A DNA stretch of 64,000 nucleotides from Micropruina sp. (GTDB lineage Bacteria > Actinomycetota > Actinomycetes > Propionibacteriales > Propionibacteriaceae): positions 1,459,264 through 1,523,263 of the forward strand of contig JADJVZ010000011.1 in the NCBI GenBank assembly GCA_016716635.1, written 5' to 3'. The notes beneath the pieces are model-generated. The model was not told the DNA's origin and did not search any database. It worked only from the letters and a program-made list of their open reading frames with translations. Both the position numbers and the translations under genes were made by a program. This document shows, one piece after another, positions 8,213-16,125 of the stretch. The stretch's first letter is position 1, and every line of letters starts with the position of its first letter.

Positions 8213-8784
8213 GTCGTCACCCCAGAACCATCCGCGCCCCAAACCTTGAGGGCCCCATCCAGCTTCACGAAGTACAACACGTCTCTTGTCATTGTCCCCG
8301 GCGTCATGGGCGTAGGCCCCTTGTAGGCAGTCCCCTTGGTCTGGTCAGTGCAGGACACTAGCGAAACCACTGACGCGCCCTTGGACACCCCTGGATTCCG
8401 GCGGAGGACCGCCAAAGAAACTTCCCCCCGAACCTCCCAACCACTCTCGGCTTGTTGCTTGAACTGTCTTAAGTTGTCGTCCTTGAACGGTCCGGTCGTC
8501 ACCTCGTCAAGGACTGGAGTGCTGGTCAAGGTCCCACCTGACTTCCAAAGCCGGACTCGCTCGTCGAAGTACTTTCGGTAGACCGCCTCGGCTTCGGCGT
8601 AGAGGGCGTCCTTGGCGACCATGGCGTCGTGGTCGGCCTTGGAGCAGGGAGCCGGAGGGCCGCCGGCCTCGGGGGTGCATTGGAGGACGGGCGTTGGCGA
8701 GGCTGTCACTGCGGGCGTCGGGGTGCAGGCGGCGAGCATTCCCAAAGCGACAAGGACGATCGGCAACGATCTGACTCTCGGCAT
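8197..8784 (-). CDS. Putative lipoprotein of unknown function
   Basis: A 195-aa protein with a classic lipoprotein leader: basic start, hydrophobic core, lipobox MLAAC (Cys20), then a Thr/Pro linker. The mature part (about 50-195) has a KADHDAMVAKDALYAEAEAVYRKYFDERVRLWKSGG helical segment and later a beta-rich region with two cysteines (SCTD, TTCVGA) that may pair. A GAGGAG Shine-Dalgarno lies about nine bases before the ATG. It is cotranscribed with the downstream exported PKD-like protein, probably as a surface pair. Confidence 0.75.
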   Translation of the reverse strand: MPRVRSLPIVLVALGMLAACTPTPAVTASPTPVLQCTPEAGGPPAPCSKADHDAMVAKDALYAEAEAVYRKYFDERVRLWKSGGTLTSTPVLDEVTTGPFKDDNLRQFKQQAESGWEVRGEVSLAVLRRNPGVSKGASVVSLVSCTDQTKGTAYKGPTPMTPGTMTRDVLYFVKLDGALKVWGADGSGVTTCVGA

Positions 8785-8848
8785 GGGGGGTGCTCCTCGA
8801 GACGAACCAGTGGCCCGAGTTTGGCACGCAAGAGTGTCGCCATGCCCC

Positions 8849-8883
8849 TCCTTCCAAGAAATCTGTGGATAACTAAGGAAGGA
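8849..8883. promoter_or_regulatory. Inverted repeat around a perfect DnaA-box sequence
   Basis: TCCTTCC (8849-8855) and GGAAGGA (8877-8883) form a 7-bp inverted repeat flanking TGTGGATAA (8864-8872), the complement of the DnaA box consensus TTATCCACA. It lies in the 107-base gap between the end of murI and the lipoprotein gene, in the promoter region of the latter. A single box can occur by chance and no origin genes are near. Confidence 0.3.
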
Positions 8884-8891
8884 ATGCGCAA

Positions 8892-9709
8892 TTATTCGGC
8901 GGTGGTCGTCCAGATCTGCTCGACGTCGCGGACGAAACCGTCCATGAGCCGACGGCCGAGGGTCTCGAAGCGGTCCGCATTACCGGTGGTGAGGAACTCT
9001 CGGGATGCTCGCCGCGGCTCGTCATGCAGCAAATGGGCGTCCGTGAGCTCGTGGTAGGTCGAGCGCGCACACTCGTCCGCGGACGACACCAGCGTCACGT
9101 CATCGCCCATCACGTATCCGATCACGCCCGCCAACAGGGGGTAATGGGTGCAGCCCAGAATGAGGGTGTCGACGCCTTCGCGTTTCAACGGTTCGAGATA
9201 ACCGCGCGCCACCTGCAGCAACTCCGGACCACCGGTCACCCCGCGCTCGACGTAATCGACGAACAGCGGGCAGGCGCCGTGAACAACTCCACCCCGGGCA
9301 CCGCGGCCACGGCGTCGTCGTAGCTCTTCGACGTCGCGGTCGCCTCGGTGCAGACGACCCCGATGCGGCCGTCACGGGTGGTGCGGACGGCCCGCCGCGC
9401 CGCCGGCAGAATCACCTCGACCACCGGGACCTCGTAGCGCTCGCGGGCATCGCGAAGCACCGCCGACGACGCCGAGTTGCACGCGATAACGAGGGATTTC
9501 ACGCCGCGATCCACCAGGTGATCCAGGCATTCGAGGGCGTATTCGCGCACCTCCGAGATGCTGCGGACGCCGTAGGGGGCCCGGGCTGTGTCGCCCAGAT
9601 AAATGATGTCCTCGTTCGGCAGCTGGTCGACGATCGCGCGCGCCACGGTGAGGCCGCCGAAGCCGGAATCGAAGATTCCGATCGGCAGGTCGAGGCGGGG
9701 TTCGGTCAC
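8892..9709 (-). pseudogene. murI: Glutamate racemase, split by a one-base deletion
   Basis: Converts L- to D-glutamate for peptidoglycan. The N-terminal part (GTG 9709) has GIFDSGFGGLTV and the catalytic IACNSASS cysteine loop. The C-terminal part has the second catalytic motif LGCTHYPLL. At about 9274 the frame breaks: after VELFTAP the reading goes into a short nonsense tail, while the family sequence (CPLFVDYVERGVTGG) continues one frame over. Adding one base to the CC there restores a 272-aa protein, the normal length. The gene is normally essential, so a sequencing error is more likely than true loss. It lies 10 bases after feoC. Confidence 0.9.
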
Positions 9710-9719
9710 GGGCCGAAGT

Positions 9720-10028
9720 CTAGTCGCGGACGTCCGCCGCGGACGCTCGCCGCAGCGTCAACGCCACCAGCACCGGCCCCGAGCGATCCTTGGACGGTCC
9801 GCTCGCACCGCACCCGGGGGCATCGTCCACGCCGGACGCACAACTGCCGCAGCCCCCCGAGGGGCACCCCACAGACAGTTGTTTGGCCTCCAAGCGCCCC
9901 ATGCGGACGAGGTGATCGACGGACGCCGACACCACCGACGGCGCCAGGCCGGTGCGCTGCGCCACTTCGGCCAGGGAGCCAGCACCGCCCGCGAAGGCGT
10001 CCAACACGGCGGTTAACGGCTTGCTCAC
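9720..10028 (-). CDS. feoC: FeoC-like Fe-S winged-helix protein
   Basis: A 102-aa protein whose first 50 residues form a winged-helix-like segment (LAEVAQRTGLAPSVVSASVDHLVRMGRLEA), followed by a Cys cluster, CPSGGCGSC (Cys55, Cys60, Cys63) plus Cys73. FeoC proteins bind an oxygen-sensitive Fe-S cluster and modulate FeoB. The GTG start overlaps the feoB stop (GTGA). The longer frame upstream only shadows feoB. The cysteine set is compatible with a [4Fe-4S] cluster. Confidence 0.82.
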   Translation of the reverse strand: MSKPLTAVLDAFAGGAGSLAEVAQRTGLAPSVVSASVDHLVRMGRLEAKQLSVGCPSGGCGSCASGVDDAPGCGASGPSKDRSGPVLVALTLRRASAADVRD

Positions 10029-12070
10029 CAGAACATCCGTCCGATTTGGAAGGTCAGCACAGCAAGCGTCCAGGCCACGCTGAGTTGCAGCGCCACCCCG
10101 AAGATCGTCCACCGCAACCCGATCTCGCGGCGCTGCGCCGCCAGGGTCGCCACGCAGGGGGTGTAGGCGAGCAGGAAGATCAAGAACGCCCAGACCGCCG
10201 GCAACGTATGGCCGCCCGAGGAGGCCGCGAAGTCGATCTTGATCTTGTCGCCCAGCGCCGACGGACCGGTGCCCGAAGGGTCGTCCAACGCGTAGGTCTG
10301 CGCCCACGAGGAGATGACGCCCTCCTTGGCCACGAAGCCGACGGCCAGCGCCGAGGTCGTCTGCCAGGAGGCGAAGCCGGTGGGCTCGAAGACGGGCGTG
10401 ATGGCCTGGGCGGCCACGCCGTAGACCGAATCGACCACGGGCACCTTGCCGAACTCGCCGCCGTGCGCGGGGATGGCCTGGAACAACCACACCAGGCACA
10501 CGGTGGTGACGATGATGCCGGAGGCGGTCTTGAGGAAGCCCTTCACCCGCACCCAGGTCACGGTCGCCGTCAGCCGCGCGGTCGGCAGTTGGTAGGGCGG
10601 CAGATCGATGAGCAGCGGTTCGGCGCCCATCGTCCGCCACAGGGTACGGCGCAGCGCCAGCCCCACGAGCACCACCAGCACGATCGAGATCACGTACATG
10701 GCGAACACGACGGTGCCGGCGTAGGAGCCGAAGAAGGTGGTGGCGATGAGGACGTAGACGGTCAGGCGCGCGGTGCAGGACGTGAACGGGACGAGCAGCG
10801 CCGTCAAGATGCGCTGCCGCGCACCGCCCAGGATCCGCGTCGCGGCGATGGCCGGCACGTTGCAGCCGAAGCCGACGATGAGCGGCAAGAAGGCGCGTCC
10901 GGGAAGCCCAATGCTGCGCATCAGGCGATCGGTGACCACGGCGGCGCGGGCCAGGTAGCCCGAATCCTCCAGCAGCGCCAGCAGCAGGAACATCATCGTC
11001 ATCAACGGGACGAACGTCAGCAGCATGCCGACGCCAGCGATCAGGCCATCAACGAGGAGCCCCTCGACCCAGGTGCCGCCCAAGCCAATCGCCCCGACGA
11101 GCCAGCGTGCCGAATCGGAGACCGGACCGGCGAAGAAGTCCCCCAGCACCTCCTGCAGGGGGGCGGCGACGGTCGTGGTGAGTTGGAAGACCAGCCACAT
11201 CACGCCCAGGAAGATCAGCGGGCCCAAGACCGGGGCGGTGACGATCCGATCGACCTTGTCCGACCACGAGATGCGGCCCTCGCCGGAGCCTGTTGTGCCG
11301 GCGGCAGCGGCGGCTTCGACCCAGCCGAAGCGTTCGTCCTCGCCTGCCAACTCCGGACCGACGGCCGCGACCTCGTCGGCGTCGATGGTCCGCGGGCGGC
11401 GGGCGGGGGCGGGGCCCGCCAAGGCCACGTCCACCGCCTTAGCAAGGTTGACCAGCCCCGACCGGCGGCGCGGATCAAGCGCGACCACGGGCACCCCGAT
11501 GCTCTCGGCGAGGGCGTAGGTGTCGAGTTCGATGCCCTGGGAGGCGGCGATGTCCAGCATGCTGACCGCGACGATCACCCGCAGCGGACGCTCGCGGAGC
11601 TGCGCAACGAGGTACAGCGAACGGGCCAGGTGCGCGGCGTCCACCAGCACGACCGTGAGGTCGGGTGCCTGGGAGGGATCGTCCATCAGATCGCGCGTCA
11701 GGGCCTCATCGGGACTCTCCGGATCGAGGCTGTAGGCGCCTGGCAGATCAATGACCGTGAGATCGCGCTCGTGGCTGGTGTCCTCGCAGGTGCACTCTTG
11801 GCAGTCGCAAGTCTTGCCGTCCCAGCGGATGCGCCAGGTGCCCTTGGCGACCTCGACAGTGGTGCCGGGCCAGTTGCCCATGGTGACGCGGGCGCCGGTG
11901 AGAGCGTTGAACAAGGTGGACTTGCCGACGTTCGGGGCACCCACGAGGGCGACCGTGGGGGCGCCGACGACCCCACCATCACCGCCTTCGCTGTGGCAGG
12001 AGGGCGCGACCGAGGTCGAAGCGTCGATGCGCGCGAGGGGCAGCTTGCGAAGGTTCAGTCCCGTGGTCAC
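10025..12070 (-). CDS. feoB: Ferrous iron transporter FeoB
   Basis: A 681-aa Fe(II) permease. The N-terminal G-domain has G1 GAPNVGKS (44-51), G2 GNWPGTT and G3 DLPGAYSL. The C-terminal membrane half has two Gate motifs with conserved cysteines (GFGCNVPA and AYTPCVATLA) and roughly eight to ten membrane segments. The G-domain carries a short insertion with Cys88, Cys90, Cys93 and Cys95 between G2 and G3. The usual NKxD G4 position reads VSMLD. GTG start, four-base overlaps with feoA and feoC. It imports Fe2+ across the cytoplasmic membrane. Confidence 0.95.
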   Translation of the reverse strand: MTTGLNLRKLPLARIDASTSVAPSCHSEGGDGGVVGAPTVALVGAPNVGKSTLFNALTGARVTMGNWPGTTVEVAKGTWRIRWDGKTCDCQECTCEDTSHERDLTVIDLPGAYSLDPESPDEALTRDLMDDPSQAPDLTVVLVDAAHLARSLYLVAQLRERPLRVIVAVSMLDIAASQGIELDTYALAESIGVPVVALDPRRRSGLVNLAKAVDVALAGPAPARRPRTIDADEVAAVGPELAGEDERFGWVEAAAAAGTTGSGEGRISWSDKVDRIVTAPVLGPLIFLGVMWLVFQLTTTVAAPLQEVLGDFFAGPVSDSARWLVGAIGLGGTWVEGLLVDGLIAGVGMLLTFVPLMTMMFLLLALLEDSGYLARAAVVTDRLMRSIGLPGRAFLPLIVGFGCNVPAIAATRILGGARQRILTALLVPFTSCTARLTVYVLIATTFFGSYAGTVVFAMYVISIVLVVLVGLALRRTLWRTMGAEPLLIDLPPYQLPTARLTATVTWVRVKGFLKTASGIIVTTVCLVWLFQAIPAHGGEFGKVPVVDSVYGVAAQAITPVFEPTGFASWQTTSALAVGFVAKEGVISSWAQTYALDDPSGTGPSALGDKIKIDFAASSGGHTLPAVWAFLIFLLAYTPCVATLAAQRREIGLRWTIFGVALQLSVAWTLAVLTFQIGRMFW

Positions 12071-12294
12071 GCGACCACGACCCGCAGTTGACGCAGCAGC
12101 GTTTCGCCGAGAGCCAGGCGCGACGACCCGAGCGCCACCAGGCGCCCGCCGCCCGTGGTGCGCTGGGCGAGGGTCAGTTGGGCGCCCGGTCGAAGCCCCA
12201 ACGAGGCTAAGCGGGCCCGCATCGCGTCCGGTACTTCCACCAAGGTGAGGGGCACCGAAAGGGGTGCGCTCAACAACGCCATGCGATCATCCAC
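12067..12294 (-). CDS. feoA: FeoA, SH3-like ferrous transport protein
   Basis: A 75-aa FeoA with the SH3-like core PDAMRARLASLGLRPGAQLTLAQ followed by strands ending in LRQLRVVVA; it assists FeoB on the cytoplasmic side. First gene of feoABC. The GTG at 12294 begins five bases from an iron-box operator, so the mRNA may be leaderless; an ATG at 12282 is the alternative start (71 aa). Neither has a clear Shine-Dalgarno sequence. Confidence 0.87.
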   Translation of the reverse strand: MDDRMALLSAPLSVPLTLVEVPDAMRARLASLGLRPGAQLTLAQRTTGGGRLVALGSSRLALGETLLRQLRVVVA

Positions 12295-12299
12295 GCGTG

Positions 12300-12318
12300 T
12301 AAGGGTAGCCTAACTTGA
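12300..12318 (-). promoter_or_regulatory. DtxR/IdeR-type iron box
   Basis: On the minus strand the sequence reads TCAAGTTAGGCTACCCTTA, close to the DtxR/IdeR consensus with core TTAGGCTAaCCTaA. It is placed directly before feoA, where an iron-loaded repressor would block transcription. The match to the consensus is made by eye. Confidence 0.65.
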
Positions 12319-12352
12319 ACGATTTACGAACCGTCCGCGTTTCGGAAATAGC

Positions 12353-12885
12353 TCAGCGCTCGATCGCGTCCAACACCATGGCCAAGAGCTCTCCCAGCCA
12401 CTCGTAGACCTCGATCACAAAGCCGCACGTGGATCGTCGCGGCGGACGGCCGCCAACGCGGCCTCATCGCCCGGTTGGACGACCCCGAGCCGCGAGGCCA
12501 ACGTCAACCGCAGGGCGTTCAACGTGCGCAGGAGGGCCCCGATGGCCGCCTCGTCGAGCACCACCGGGGGCACGTCGTCCAGCAACGTCCGGACCTGCTG
12601 TGCCTCGGTCAACTTGCGGCGCAAGGCGTCCGACTCGGCGAAACGGCGATACTCGGCGTCGGCCTCGGAATCGATCCGGTAGGCGGGCGGGAACAAGCGC
12701 TGGATCACCGGATCGCTGTCGTCCAATCCCGGACGCTCGAACGTCGGCCAGGGCGCGGCGACGGGCGCGGCCTCTGGCCGCAACAGCTCGATGAACTGGT
12801 CCACCAAGGACGCCAGGAGCTCCATTTCGACGTCGGGCAGGTTGAGTTCGACCTGCCCGCGACGACGGCGGACGCGACGCCTCAC
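12353..12885 (-). pseudogene. DUF2017 protein (ClpS neighbour), one-base frameshift near the 3' end
   Basis: A DUF2017 family protein, regularly encoded beside clpS in actinobacteria; function unknown. The GTG start at 12885 overlaps the clpS stop (GTGA). The main frame ends at 12415 after DDPRAAL, but shifting one base at the TTT there gives VIEVYEWLGELLAMVLDAIE and then a stop at 12353, which matches the W-L-rich C-terminus I know from this family. The corrected length is 177 aa, normal for the family. A sequencing deletion is the simplest explanation. Confidence 0.75.
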
Positions 12886-13190
12886 TGATGCTCCAAGCTG
12901 GCCCACAAGCCGTAGGCGTGCATGGCCTCCACGTGGCGTTCCATCTCTTCGCGCGACCCCGACGCCACAACCGCTTTGCCCTCGGTATGCACCTGCATCG
13001 TCAGGCGCTCGGCGCGCTCGCGCGGGAACCGGAAGTAGCTCTCAAACACGTGAATGACGTAGCTGAACAAGTTGACCGGATCGTCCCAGACGATCGTGAC
13101 CCAGGGCACAGTCGCGGCTGGCGCCTCGGCTGCGCGCTCGGCGACCATGGTGTCCCCGCGGGGCCCGGTCGGCGTCTCTGGGACTGTCAT
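12882..13190 (-). CDS. clpS: ATP-dependent Clp protease adaptor ClpS
   Basis: A 102-aa adaptor that delivers N-degron substrates to ClpAP/ClpCP. The core from residue 29 has WVTIVWDDPVNLFSYVIHVF, the substrate-binding signature with the D-D-P-V-N loop, followed by the VHTEGKAVVASGSREEMERH helix region. The N-terminal 28 residues are disordered and Pro/Ala-rich. An internal ATG (residue 15) could serve as an alternative start. It is divergent from pncB with about 40 bases between them, and coupled to DUF2017. Confidence 0.94.
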   Translation of the reverse strand: MTVPETPTGPRGDTMVAERAAEAPAATVPWVTIVWDDPVNLFSYVIHVFESYFRFPRERAERLTMQVHTEGKAVVASGSREEMERHVEAMHAYGLWASLEHQ

Positions 13191-13230
13191 TCCTCCATTC
13201 TCGCATCCGGCCGACCGCTACGCTCAGCCC

Positions 13231-14574
13231 GTGCAGAAGTCGACGGCCTTCCTGACCGACCATTACGAGCTGACGATGGTCCGCGCGGCCCTCGGCAGCG
13301 GCACCGCGCGGCGCCGCTCCGTATTCGAGCTCTTCGGACGCAAGCTGCCGGACGGTCGTCGCTACGGCGTGGTGGCCGGGGTCGGACGCGCGCTGGACGC
13401 CATCGAGGCCTTTCATTTCACGGACGCACAGCTGAACTTCCTCATTGAGCATCACATCGCGGACGAGGCCCTCGCGCAGTACCTTCGCACCTACCGCTTC
13501 ACCGGTGACGTCTGGGGTTACCCCGAAGGCGAGATCTACTTTCCGGGCTCGCCGCTGCTGGTCGTCGAGGCCCCCTTCGCCGAGGCCTGCCTGCTCGAAA
13601 CCGTGCTGCTGAGCATCTACAACTACGACGCCGCCGTCGCGTCGGCCGCCTCGCGGATGACCTTCGTGGCCGACGGTCGTCCCTGCATCGAGATGGGGTC
13701 GCGCCGCACCAACGAGTGGGCCGCGGTCGCCGCCGCGCGCGCCGCTTATGTGGCCGGTTTTGCCTCAACATCCAACCTCGAAGCCGGACGCCGCTACGGG
13801 GTCCCCACCGCGGGCACCGCCGCGCACTCCTTCACCATGCTGCACGACACGGAGGAGGCCGCCTTCGCGGCGCAGCTCGCCGCGCTGGGCGAGAACACCA
13901 CGCTGTTGGTCGACACCTACGACGTGGCGGAGGCCGTGCGGACGGGCGTCCGACTGACGCAGGGGCGCTTGGGTGCCGTCCGGCTCGACTCCGGGGATCT
14001 GGCCCAGATGGCCACCGACGTCCGCGCCATGCTCGATTCGCTGGGCGCCACCGCCACCCGGATCGTGGTCACCTCTGACCTGGACGAATGGCAGATCGCT
14101 GCCCTCCGCAGCGCCCCTGTGGACGGCTATGGGGTGGGCACCTCGCTGGTGACCGGCTCGGGCGCGCCCACCTGCGCCCTGGTCTACAAGCTGGTGGCCC
14201 GGGCCACCACCGACGACCCGGGCGCCGTCATCGAGCCGGTGGCCAAGAAGTCGGCCAACAAGACCAGCATCGGCGGCCGGAAGTTCGCCCTGCGGCGGCT
14301 CGGGTCCAACGGTCGCGCGGAAGCCGAGGTCATCGGCATCGGGACGCCACCCGCCAACGACGGCAACGATCGCCCGCTGCTGGTGGAACTGATGCGCGGC
14401 GGCGTGGTCGTCGGACGCGAGACCCTGCAGGAAGCACGCGCACGCCACGTTCGGTCCCGCACCGAACTGCCCCTCGCCGCACTCAAGATGAGCAAGGGCG
14501 AGCCCGCGATCCCTTCGATCATGCTCGACCCCCACGGCACCGAGACCGTCAACCCCTTCGAACCGAGGAGCTGA
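13231..14574 (+). CDS. pncB: Nicotinate phosphoribosyltransferase
   Basis: A 447-aa NAPRTase making nicotinate mononucleotide from nicotinate and PRPP in the NAD salvage pathway. It starts (GTG 13231) with the typical TAFLTDHYELTM. GSRRTNEWAAVAAARAAYVAGFASTSN, the GTAAHSF motif and the late VRLDSGDL and GVGTSL segments form the active site. Length suits actinobacterial PncB. pncA follows after one base, so nicotinamide is deamidated and then ribosylated by adjacent products. The frame remains open upstream of the start but shadows clpS. Confidence 0.96.
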   Translation: MQKSTAFLTDHYELTMVRAALGSGTARRRSVFELFGRKLPDGRRYGVVAGVGRALDAIEAFHFTDAQLNFLIEHHIADEALAQYLRTYRFTGDVWGYPEGEIYFPGSPLLVVEAPFAEACLLETVLLSIYNYDAAVASAASRMTFVADGRPCIEMGSRRTNEWAAVAAARAAYVAGFASTSNLEAGRRYGVPTAGTAAHSFTMLHDTEEAAFAAQLAALGENTTLLVDTYDVAEAVRTGVRLTQGRLGAVRLDSGDLAQMATDVRAMLDSLGATATRIVVTSDLDEWQIAALRSAPVDGYGVGTSLVTGSGAPTCALVYKLVARATTDDPGAVIEPVAKKSANKTSIGGRKFALRRLGSNGRAEAEVIGIGTPPANDGNDRPLLVELMRGGVVVGRETLQEARARHVRSRTELPLAALKMSKGEPAIPSIMLDPHGTETVNPFEPRS

Positions 14575-14575
14575 G

Positions 14576-15154
14576 ATGACTCATCGCGCATTGGTCGTCG
14601 TCGACGTCCAAAACGACTTCTGCGAGGGCGGCTCGCTCGCCGTGGCAGGTGGCGCGGACGTCGCCGCCCGGATCAGCGATTTCCTCGTGGAGCGGGCATC
14701 CGACTACGACGTGATCGTGGCCACCCAAGATCACCACATCGATCCGGGCACCCACTTCTCGGATCATCCCGACTTCGTCGACACCTGGCCGGTACATTGC
14801 GTTGCGGGCACCGAGGGAGCCGAGTTTCACCCGCAGCTGGCCTGGCGCGACTTCGCGGCGGTGTTCCGCAAGGGCGAGTACGCCGCCGCCTATTCAGGCT
14901 TCGAGGGGTCGTTTGACGGCATCGGCCTCGGCTCCTTCTTGACCGGCCGCGGCATCACCGAGGTCGACGTCTGCGGCATCGCTACCGACTATTGCGTGAA
15001 GGCCACCGCGTTGGACGCGGCCCGCGACGGCTTCCGGACAGCGGTGCTCATCGATCTGACGGCAGCCGTAGCCCCGGAGCGCATCGATGCCACCCTGACC
15101 GAACTCTTGGCCGGCGGCGTGGCCGTCAGCGTGGAACTGCAGGGCCAGGCATGA
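14576..15154 (+). CDS. pncA: Nicotinamidase
   Basis: A 192-aa isochorismatase-fold amidohydrolase that converts nicotinamide to nicotinate. The catalytic triad is visible as Asp10 (VVVDVQNDF), Lys99 (FRKGEYAAAYSGFEG) and Cys140 (GIATDYCVKAT). Metal ligands Asp52, His54 and His60 lie in the QDHHIDPGTH segment. The mycobacterial homologue activates pyrazinamide. It follows pncB by one base and overlaps the DUF808 start (ATGA), forming a three-gene operon. Confidence 0.96.
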   Translation: MTHRALVVVDVQNDFCEGGSLAVAGGADVAARISDFLVERASDYDVIVATQDHHIDPGTHFSDHPDFVDTWPVHCVAGTEGAEFHPQLAWRDFAAVFRKGEYAAAYSGFEGSFDGIGLGSFLTGRGITEVDVCGIATDYCVKATALDAARDGFRTAVLIDLTAAVAPERIDATLTELLAGGVAVSVELQGQA

Positions 15155-16125
15155 GCGGCGGATTAGCGGCCCTGCTGGACGACATTGCGGCCATCGCCAA
15201 AGCGGCGGCAGCCTCCCTCGATGACGTGGCGGCGGCTGCGGGCAAGGCCAGTGTCAAGGCCGTGGGCGTCGTCGTGGACGACACCGCCGTGACGCCGCAG
15301 TACGTCCATGGCTTCCTGTCGAACCGGGAACTGCCCATCATCTGGAAGATCAGCCTCGGCTCGCTGCGCAACAAGCTGCTGTTCATCTTGCCCGTCGCAC
15401 TGGTGCTCAGTCAGTTCGCGCCGTGGGCCATGGCACCGATCTTGCTCCTGGGCGGCGGCTACCTCGCGTACGAAGGTGCCGAGAAGTTCCTCGAAGCCGT
15501 CACCGGCCAGCATCACGCCGAAGCTGCGTCGGACGAACTCGCCGAACTCGGCACCCCCGAGCACGAGGCCCGCATGGTGTCGGGCGCGGTGCGCACCGAC
15601 CTCATCTTGTCGTCGGAAATCATGGCCATCGCCCTGGCCGAGGTCTCCGCGGAACCGCTGCTCAACCGGGCGCTGATCCTGATCGTGGTGGCGTTCCTGA
15701 TCACCGCGCTGGTCTACGGCGTGGTGGCCATCATCGTGAAGATGGACGACGTCGGCCTGATGTTGGCGCAGCGCAAGCTCCCCGCCACGCAAGCTTTCGG
15801 CCGGTCACTGGTCCGCGCGATGCCGGTCGTCATGAACCTGCTCTCCACGGTCGGTATCGCGGCCATGATGTGGGTCGGCGGGCACATCATGCTTACCAGC
15901 GCCGCCGAGATGGGCCTCCACGCCCCTCTAGACGTGCTGCATCACGCCGAGGAGGCCGTAGGGCACGCGATGCCCGCCATCGCGGGCTTCGCCGAATGGG
16001 TCGTCGACACCGTGGGTTCAGCCCTGGTGGGCCTGGTCATCGGCAGTGCGATCGTGGGCGTGCTGGCGCTGGTCCGACGGCTCAGGAGCGGGGCAACGTC
16101 GGGGGCTGCTGAAAACCATTCATGA
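15151..16125 (+). CDS. DUF808 family membrane protein (YedI-like)
   Basis: A 324-aa inner-membrane protein with the DUF808 start SGGLAALLDDIAAIAKAAAASLDDV, then several hydrophobic spans (about residues 70-105, 170-195, 215-245 and 285-315). The motifs GYLAYEGAEK and MVSGAVRTDLILSSEIMAIAL are family hallmarks. Function unknown. The ATG overlaps pncA's stop, giving translational coupling with NAD salvage. Its 3' end overlaps the convergent malQ by 44 bases. Confidence 0.92.
   Translation: MSGGLAALLDDIAAIAKAAAASLDDVAAAAGKASVKAVGVVVDDTAVTPQYVHGFLSNRELPIIWKISLGSLRNKLLFILPVALVLSQFAPWAMAPILLLGGGYLAYEGAEKFLEAVTGQHHAEAASDELAELGTPEHEARMVSGAVRTDLILSSEIMAIALAEVSAEPLLNRALILIVVAFLITALVYGVVAIIVKMDDVGLMLAQRKLPATQAFGRSLVRAMPVVMNLLSTVGIAAMMWVGGHIMLTSAAEMGLHAPLDVLHHAEEAVGHAMPAIAGFAEWVVDTVGSALVGLVIGSAIVGVLALVRRLRSGATSGAAENHS

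Noticed and set aside
9518..12091. 857-codon open frame on the plus strand
   Set aside because: It runs antisense through feoB, feoC and murI; its sequence is Arg/Gly/Asp-rich shadow translation without any domain.
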